The notes under the pieces were generated by a model. The model did no database searches. It was given only the letters and a program-made list of their open reading frames with translations, and was not told the DNA's origin. Below are positions 14,369-18,600 of a DNA stretch of 18,600 nucleotides, piece after piece; position 1 is the stretch's first letter, and every line of letters begins with the position of its first letter. Both the position numbers and the translations under genes were made by a program. Source of the stretch: Phascolarctobacterium sp. (GTDB taxonomy: Bacteria > Bacillota > Negativicutes > Acidaminococcales > Acidaminococcaceae); NCBI GenBank assembly GCA_019417125.1, contig DXVZ01000151.1, positions 1 to 18,600 of the forward strand. Direction: 5' to 3'.

Positions 14369-16018
14369 TTAAAACATGCTGCCGCTTTGTTTATATTCGC
14401 CAAATTCCTCGCGCAGTACGCCGCAAATTTCGCCAAGTGTAGCGTAGGTTTTAACAGCGTCAATTAAGTACGGCATTAGGTTTTCCGTACCTTTGGCAGC
14501 CTCGCGCAGTTTTGCCAGCGCAGCCTGCACCGCCGCATTATCACGCCCGGCTTTCATTTTATTAAGGCGCGCTACCTGGCGTTCGCCGACGCTTAAATCA
14601 GCCGTCAGCACTTCCTGCTCTGCCATGGCTTTACTATCCGTAAATTTGTTGACGCCGATAACTGTGCGTTTGCCCAGCTCAACGTCGTGCTGGTACTCGT
14701 AAGCATGCGCCGCCATTTCCTGCTGCATATAGCCCTGTTCGATAGCAGCGACCGCGCCGCCCATCTGATCGATTTTAGCGATGTATTCATAGGCTTCGCG
14801 CTCAATTTTATCGGTCAGGCTTTCAATGTAGTACGAACCTGCCAACGGGTCGATAGTATCGGTTACACCGCTTTCGTAAGCCAAAAGCTGCTGCGTACGC
14901 AGGGCAAGTGTTGCGCTTTCTTCAGTCGGCAAGGCAATCGCTTCGTCATAAGCACAGCAAGCCATGGACTGAATGCCGCCCAGCACCGCGCTAAGCGCCT
15001 GCCAGGTAATGCGCACTACGTTGTTTAAAGGCTGCTGCGCCGTCAGCACGCTGCCTGCGGTATGCACATGCACGCGCAGCATCTGTGCTTTGGGCACCGT
15101 CGCGCCGTAGCGTTCTTTCATAATGCGCGCCCACAAACGGCGTGCGGCACGGAATTTGGCTACTTCGCCGAAGAAATCCAGCCCGGCAGTAAAAATCCAG
15201 CTGATGCCGGGGGCAAAATCGTCCACTTTCTGCCCCGCTTTAATGGCGGCATCGATATACGCCATAGCGTTAGCGAAAGCAAAGGCAATCTCCTGCACTT
15301 CGGAAGCACCGGCCTCGCGGATATGGTAAGCGCCGACGCTGATGGTGTTCCACTTGGGAATATTCTTTGAGCAGTATTCAAAAGTATCAGTAATCAGGCG
15401 CATCGACGGGCGCGGTGGAAAAATATATGTGCCGCGGGCAATGTATTCTTTTAAAATATCGTTCTGTATCGTGCCCTTTAATGCTTCCGGCTTAACGCCC
15501 TGTTTTTCGGCAACGGCAACGTACATAGCAAGCAGCACCGCCGCCGGGCCGTTAATCGTCATAGATGTGCTTACTTTATCCAGCGGAATGCCGTCAAACA
15601 ACGCTTCCATATCCGCCAGCGAGTCAATTGCCACGCCAACCTTGCCAACTTCGCCGTGGCTCAGTTCATGGTCGCTGTCCAGCCCAATCTGCGTCGGCAG
15701 GTCCATGGCAACGGAAAGCCCTGTCTGCCCTGCTTCCAGCAGATATTTATAACGAGCATTGGTTTCCTCCGCCGTTGCAAAACCGGCATAAGCGCGCATC
15801 GTCCACAGCCTGCCGCGGTACATGGTTGGCTGCACACCGCGAGTAAACGGATATTGCCCGGGAAACCCGAGCTTTTCGCTGTAGTCAAAATCTTCTAAGT
15901 CTATCGGCGTATATAAACGCTGTTCCGCAAAATTTTTGCGCTCCGGAAATTTCGCCGTTGCTTTGGCAACTTTCGCCTCGTAATCTGCCAAGCCTTGCTG
16001 TAATTTTTCTTTATCCAT
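14369..16018 (-). CDS. Methylmalonyl-CoA mutase, catalytic (large) subunit without B12 domain
   Basis: This 549-residue protein is the TIM-barrel catalytic part of adenosylcobalamin-dependent methylmalonyl-CoA mutase, interconverting succinyl-CoA and methylmalonyl-CoA. Residues that I align with Y89, R207 and H244 of the Propionibacterium enzyme are Y77 (RAYAGFATAEETN), R195 (ARGTYIFPP) and H232 (GAYHIREAG). Their spacings, 118 and 37, agree with that enzyme; isobutyryl-CoA mutases change the first two. So methylmalonyl-CoA is the likely substrate. The protein stops before the B12-binding domain, as in two-subunit mutases of archaea and some Firmicutes, and no DxHxxG B12-binding protein lies in the window. 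AAGGAGG precedes the ATG, 11 nt after the CoA-transferase gene. Possible symbols are mcmA1 or mutB. Confidence 0.94.
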   Translation of the reverse strand: MDKEKLQQGLADYEAKVAKATAKFPERKNFAEQRLYTPIDLEDFDYSEKLGFPGQYPFTRGVQPTMYRGRLWTMRAYAGFATAEETNARYKYLLEAGQTGLSVAMDLPTQIGLDSDHELSHGEVGKVGVAIDSLADMEALFDGIPLDKVSTSMTINGPAAVLLAMYVAVAEKQGVKPEALKGTIQNDILKEYIARGTYIFPPRPSMRLITDTFEYCSKNIPKWNTISVGAYHIREAGASEVQEIAFAFANAMAYIDAAIKAGQKVDDFAPGISWIFTAGLDFFGEVAKFRAARRLWARIMKERYGATVPKAQMLRVHVHTAGSVLTAQQPLNNVVRITWQALSAVLGGIQSMACCAYDEAIALPTEESATLALRTQQLLAYESGVTDTIDPLAGSYYIESLTDKIEREAYEYIAKIDQMGGAVAAIEQGYMQQEMAAHAYEYQHDVELGKRTVIGVNKFTDSKAMAEQEVLTADLSVGERQVARLNKMKAGRDNAAVQAALAKLREAAKGTENLMPYLIDAVKTYATLGEICGVLREEFGEYKQSGSMF

Positions 16019-16029
16019 GGTAATCCTCC

Positions 16030-17532
16030 TTATATTTTCATCGTTCCGTATTTTTCGTAATGTGCCTGCATATCAAAAGCGTGCGCCAGATCCACAGGCA
16101 TATGGGCGTTTTTTCTTTGCGCCTGCTGCAAATATTCCAAAAGCTGCGCCCTGTAATCCGGGTGCGCACAGTTCTCAATAATAACTTTAGCGCGTTTTAC
16201 CGGCGGCAGTCCGCGAATATCGGCAATGCCCTGCTCTGTGATAAACACCATCGTATCATGTTCGGTGTGGTCGGCGTGCGTCACCATTGGCACAACGCTG
16301 GAAATACTGCCTTTTTTAGCCGTAGACGGTGTGCAGAAAATTGTTAAATAGCCGTTGCGCATGTAATCGCCGCTGCCGCCAATACCATTCATCATGCTTG
16401 CGCCCATAACGTGGGTAGAGTTCGCCTGCCCGTAAATGTCGAACTCCAGCGGCGTGTTGATGCTGATAACGCCCAAGCGGCGTATGACCTCCGGACTGTT
16501 GCTGATATCCAGCGGACGCAGGACGATGCTTTTGCGGTACAAATCAGGGTTTTCGTTATACATCTGCCATACGTTTGGCGACGGCGTAAACGCGCAGCCG
16601 GAAGCCTGTGACACCTTACCCATTTTAATCAAGCTGAATACCGCGTCCTGCAAAATTTCGGAATACATTTTTAAATTTTCATATTTCGACTTGGAAAGCC
16701 CCATCAAAACCGCATTGGCAATACTGCCGACGCCGGACTGAATAGGCAGCATCTCCTGCGGCAGGCGTCCGTATTTTTGCTCGTGTTCCCAAAAATCGAC
16801 TAAATACTCCGCAATCTTAATGCTGTTTTCATCCGGCGCGTTAAGGTTGCGCACATGGTCCACAATGTCCGATTCTACAATGCAGGTAATTTTATCCAGC
16901 CCGCACTCCAAATACGGCGAGCCTATTCTGTCGCCGACGTGGTAAATAGGAATTTCCGTCCTGTGCGGCGGCTTATTGCAGATGTAAATATCGTGCATGC
17001 CCTCCATGGAAAGCGGAATGGTGGTGTTGACCTCTACAATTACCTTTTTGGCGTGTTTTACAAACATCGGTATGTTGCCGACGCCGGTGCCAAGTACGAT
17101 GCTGCCATCGGCGTTGATGGCGGCAGCTTCCACAATAGCGACATCAACGTCGCCGTAAAATCCGTAATCCACCTGCTGGGCAAAATGGCTTAAATGCTGG
17201 TCGATGTAATCAATCGTGCCGTTGTTAATGCCTGTGCGCATGGATTTATTGGACGCCGCATAATAAGGCATCCGGCTTTTAACGCCGCCAACTGCTGCCA
17301 GTTCTTCTTCAATTTCCGGTCCGACTGAAGCGCCGCTCCAAATATTAATGCGGCATTTTTTACCGTTTTTAATGGCTTTGGCAAGCGCCATGGTTGTTTT
17401 TTTGGGGTAGCCGGAAGGCGTAAAACCGCCTACACCGACGTTCATCCCATCTTCAATAAGCGCGGCAGCCTGTTCCGGCGTCACAATTTTTTCAAACAGC
17501 ACAGGGCTGCGCAGCCTGTCTTCACCTAACAT
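16030..17532 (-). CDS. Acetyl-CoA hydrolase/transferase family, likely propionyl-CoA:succinate CoA-transferase
   Basis: This protein of about 500 residues belongs to the Cat1/AarC/ScpC group that moves CoA between small carboxylates through a glutamyl-CoA intermediate. The likely catalytic Glu is in MYSEILQD (E292 counted from the ATG at 17532), close to E294 of AarC. Other family segments are VGVGGFTPSGYPK, GTGVGNIPMFVKHA, IPIYHVGDRIGSPY, QSGVGSIANAVLMG and NGIGGSGDYMRNGYL. With the mutase next door, the expected reaction is propionyl-CoA + succinate to propionate + succinyl-CoA; acetate or other partners are possible. A GTG at 17541 would add three residues, but it lies inside the AAGTGAG that better serves as ribosome binding site for the ATG. 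It is the first gene of the operon. Confidence 0.93.
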   Translation of the reverse strand: MLGEDRLRSPVLFEKIVTPEQAAALIEDGMNVGVGGFTPSGYPKKTTMALAKAIKNGKKCRINIWSGASVGPEIEEELAAVGGVKSRMPYYAASNKSMRTGINNGTIDYIDQHLSHFAQQVDYGFYGDVDVAIVEAAAINADGSIVLGTGVGNIPMFVKHAKKVIVEVNTTIPLSMEGMHDIYICNKPPHRTEIPIYHVGDRIGSPYLECGLDKITCIVESDIVDHVRNLNAPDENSIKIAEYLVDFWEHEQKYGRLPQEMLPIQSGVGSIANAVLMGLSKSKYENLKMYSEILQDAVFSLIKMGKVSQASGCAFTPSPNVWQMYNENPDLYRKSIVLRPLDISNSPEVIRRLGVISINTPLEFDIYGQANSTHVMGASMMNGIGGSGDYMRNGYLTIFCTPSTAKKGSISSVVPMVTHADHTEHDTMVFITEQGIADIRGLPPVKRAKVIIENCAHPDYRAQLLEYLQQAQRKNAHMPVDLAHAFDMQAHYEKYGTMKI

Positions 17533-17581
17533 TTTTCTCACTTCTTTCGTGTTAGCTTATATTCTAATTATAGTGTAATCT

Positions 17582-17611
17582 GAAAAACGTATAATGTAAA
17601 ATACGTTTTTC
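17582..17611. repeat. Perfect 11-bp inverted repeat, candidate operator
   Basis: GAAAAACGTAT (17582-17592) and its exact complement ATACGTTTTTC (17601-17611) flank an 8-nt spacer. It sits just upstream of the candidate minus-strand -10 (around -40), a typical place for a LysR-type activator site. A weak hairpin role is the alternative. Confidence 0.55.
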
Positions 17612-17730
17612 TTGCAATAAATATAAGGTTAATTTATATGTTTAGGCGTTTTTTAAGGTAATTGGGCTAAATTTTATTAAAAACGCTCTCTTTCACGCCG
17701 CAGTATGTGAAAACATATAAATTTTCATTA

Positions 17731-17799
17731 TATAACTTAGCGTTTTTTGCAATAACTTTATATATTTTTCAAAGTGTAGTATAATCAAATTAAGTTATA
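17731..17799. repeat. Separated 9-bp inverted repeat flanking the LysR promoter
   Basis: TATAACTTA (17731-17739) and TAAGTTATA (17791-17799) are exact complements 51 nt apart, on either side of the LysR -10. In such AT-rich DNA this could be chance; a looping operator pair is possible. Confidence 0.3.
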
Positions 17800-17816
17800 A
17801 ATTTTAAGGAGCAGCC

Positions 17817-18600
17817 ATGAACATAGAATATTACCGTAACTTTATCGCTATTGTCGAAACAGGCAGCATCTCTGCCGCTGCCAAACGTGTTGCCGTTGCG
17901 CAGCCTGCCCTCAGCAACCAGCTGAAAATCCTGCAGAAAAAATTCGGCACGCCGCTGCTGAACCTAAAACGCGGAGGGCACACAGTAGAGCTTACCGAAG
18001 CAGGCTGCATTTTGTACAATAAAGCCAAATATATTTGCTCTACCGAAGATAATATTATTAAAGAAATTGCCGACTGTGCCGGCGGCTTTTCTGGTACACT
18101 GCGCCTCAGCCTTTCGCCGTCGATGTCTATTTCTTTCATTAAAAACTATTTAAGCCGCTTTGCGCGCCAGTACCCGCAAATAAACTACGAGCTTTACGAA
18201 GTACCTATTGACGAACAAACCCAGCAGCTTTTAGATGGCAAGACAGAAATCGGCATTGCCAATGCGCCGCTTTTGCAGGTAAACCGTTTTGAAACCATTT
18301 ACCGCAAGCGTGACCGCCTGATAGCGCTCTTCCATAAGGACAGCCCCTATCTTGCCAACGCCAAACCGCATATCCTGCTGGACGATTTAGAAGATATGCC
18401 CCTGTGCCTTTCGCGCGGCTGCAGCACTTTGTTTTTAAACACCTGCAACGATTCGCGCCTGCTGCCGCAAATTTTAAGCATCAATACCACCAAGCTTTCC
18501 ACTATTGCCTGGGCAACGCAGAATATCGGCGTTGCCATTGTGCCTGCCGAAAAATACGAACTGTTTGACGACTGCCTTGTACCCAAGCAAATTGAAGATG
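17817..18600 (+). CDS. LysR-family transcriptional regulator, cut by the right edge
   Basis: The frame is open from the ATG at 17817 to the window end, 261 complete codons of the usual 290-310. The N-terminal winged helix-turn-helix is clear: MNIEYYRNFIAIVETGSISA, then AAKRVAVAQPALSNQLKILQ and GTPLLNLKRGGHTVELTEAG (residues 1-60). A linker helix and the start of the periplasmic-binding-like effector domain follow (about 85 on, GTLRLSLSPSMSISFIKNYL). AAGGAG lies 7 nt upstream. It is divergent from the CoA-transferase operon, the classic position for a LysR activator of that operon and repressor of itself. The effector may be succinate, propionate or a CoA ester, but this cannot be read from sequence. 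Confidence 0.93.
   Translation, partial: MNIEYYRNFIAIVETGSISAAAKRVAVAQPALSNQLKILQKKFGTPLLNLKRGGHTVELTEAGCILYNKAKYICSTEDNIIKEIADCAGGFSGTLRLSLSPSMSISFIKNYLSRFARQYPQINYELYEVPIDEQTQQLLDGKTEIGIANAPLLQVNRFETIYRKRDRLIALFHKDSPYLANAKPHILLDDLEDMPLCLSRGCSTLFLNTCNDSRLLPQILSINTTKLSTIAWATQNIGVAIVPAEKYELFDDCLVPKQIED

Larger units (their letters stand above)
17533..17816. promoter_or_regulatory. Divergent control region between CoA-transferase operon and LysR gene
   Basis: This roughly 280-nt AT-rich spacer holds a minus-strand TATAAT (about 17567-17572) for the operon and a + strand TATAAT (17780-17785) for the LysR gene. Both have weak -35 boxes, which fits activator dependence. No cobalamin riboswitch-like B12 box was seen. 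An AAGGAG site precedes the LysR start. Confidence 0.6.

Noticed and set aside
17533..17816. Possible cobalamin riboswitch controlling the B12-dependent mutase operon
   Set aside because: I could not find a B12-box-like element, and the spacer is too AT-rich and lacks the expected stems on the minus strand.
17831..18139. Minus-strand frames inside the LysR gene (also 18347-18586)
   Set aside because: They lie opposite a LysR reading frame with a textbook helix-turn-helix that stays open to the window end.
1..18600. CRISPR arrays, insertion sequences, prophage or toxin-antitoxin loci
   Set aside because: No regularly spaced repeats, transposase, integrase or recognisable toxin-antitoxin pair was seen. 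The lone XRE gene has no adjacent toxin; the 73-aa membrane protein converges with it rather than forming an operon.

Overview
This window looks like a chromosomal segment of an anaerobic member of the Negativicutes (diderm Firmicutes), most likely an Acidaminococcaceae relative such as Phascolarctobacterium. The reasons are: a Firmicutes-style T-box on pheS; an infC-rpmI-rplT operon with an L20-type leader; moderate GC with AT-rich spacers; strong AGGAGG ribosome binding sites; and a succinate-to-propionate type operon (CoA-transferase plus methylmalonyl-CoA mutase). The genus is an inference from gene content. No rRNA, tRNA, CRISPR array, insertion sequence or phage gene was seen.

Layout. 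(1) 1-1300: an lrgA-lrgB membrane pair on the + strand. A minus-strand promoter and RBS at the extreme left edge point to a divergent gene just outside the window. A strong bidirectional terminator follows lrgB. (2) 1298-2206, minus: a CYTH-only triphosphatase-like protein and an unrecognised 84-aa protein, apparently cotranscribed. (3) 2354-6140, minus: pheS-pheT behind a complete T-box leader with a UUC (Phe) specifier and its own promoter. (4) 6127-9051, minus: ktrB-ktrA (K+ uptake) tightly coupled to a SpoU/TrmH-family RNA methyltransferase. (5) 9072-10392, minus: infC-rpmI-rplT with a consensus promoter, a leader carrying a terminator-like hairpin, and an apparent AUA start codon for IF3. 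(6) 10405-10960, minus: a ferritin with its own promoter. (7) 11143-12694: a Cof-type HAD phosphatase (minus), a 73-aa membrane protein (+) and an XRE-type regulator (minus). The last two converge on a shared terminator. (8) 12984-17532, minus: an operon of family I-type CoA-transferase, methylmalonyl-CoA mutase large subunit and an MmgE/PrpD-family protein. (9) 17817 to the right edge, +: a divergent LysR-family regulator cut by the window end.

How the genes work together. Blocks 3-5 are translation genes (IF3, L35, L20, Phe-tRNA synthetase, an RNA methylase) in an order similar to that of many Firmicutes, with a potassium transporter inserted. They show two classic RNA-level controls: a T-box sensing uncharged tRNA-Phe and an L20-type infC leader. 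Blocks 8-9 look like a regulated catabolic module. The CoA-transferase would move CoA from propionyl-CoA to succinate and the mutase would rearrange succinyl-CoA to methylmalonyl-CoA. The epimerase, the decarboxylase and the separate B12-binding mutase subunit must lie elsewhere.

Most of the window is ordinary housekeeping DNA and I do not see a clearly new multi-gene system. The best candidates for something under-described are the MmgE/PrpD protein with altered active-site-region residues inside the propionate operon, the divergent LysR gene with an 11-bp perfect inverted repeat, and the AUA-initiated infC.
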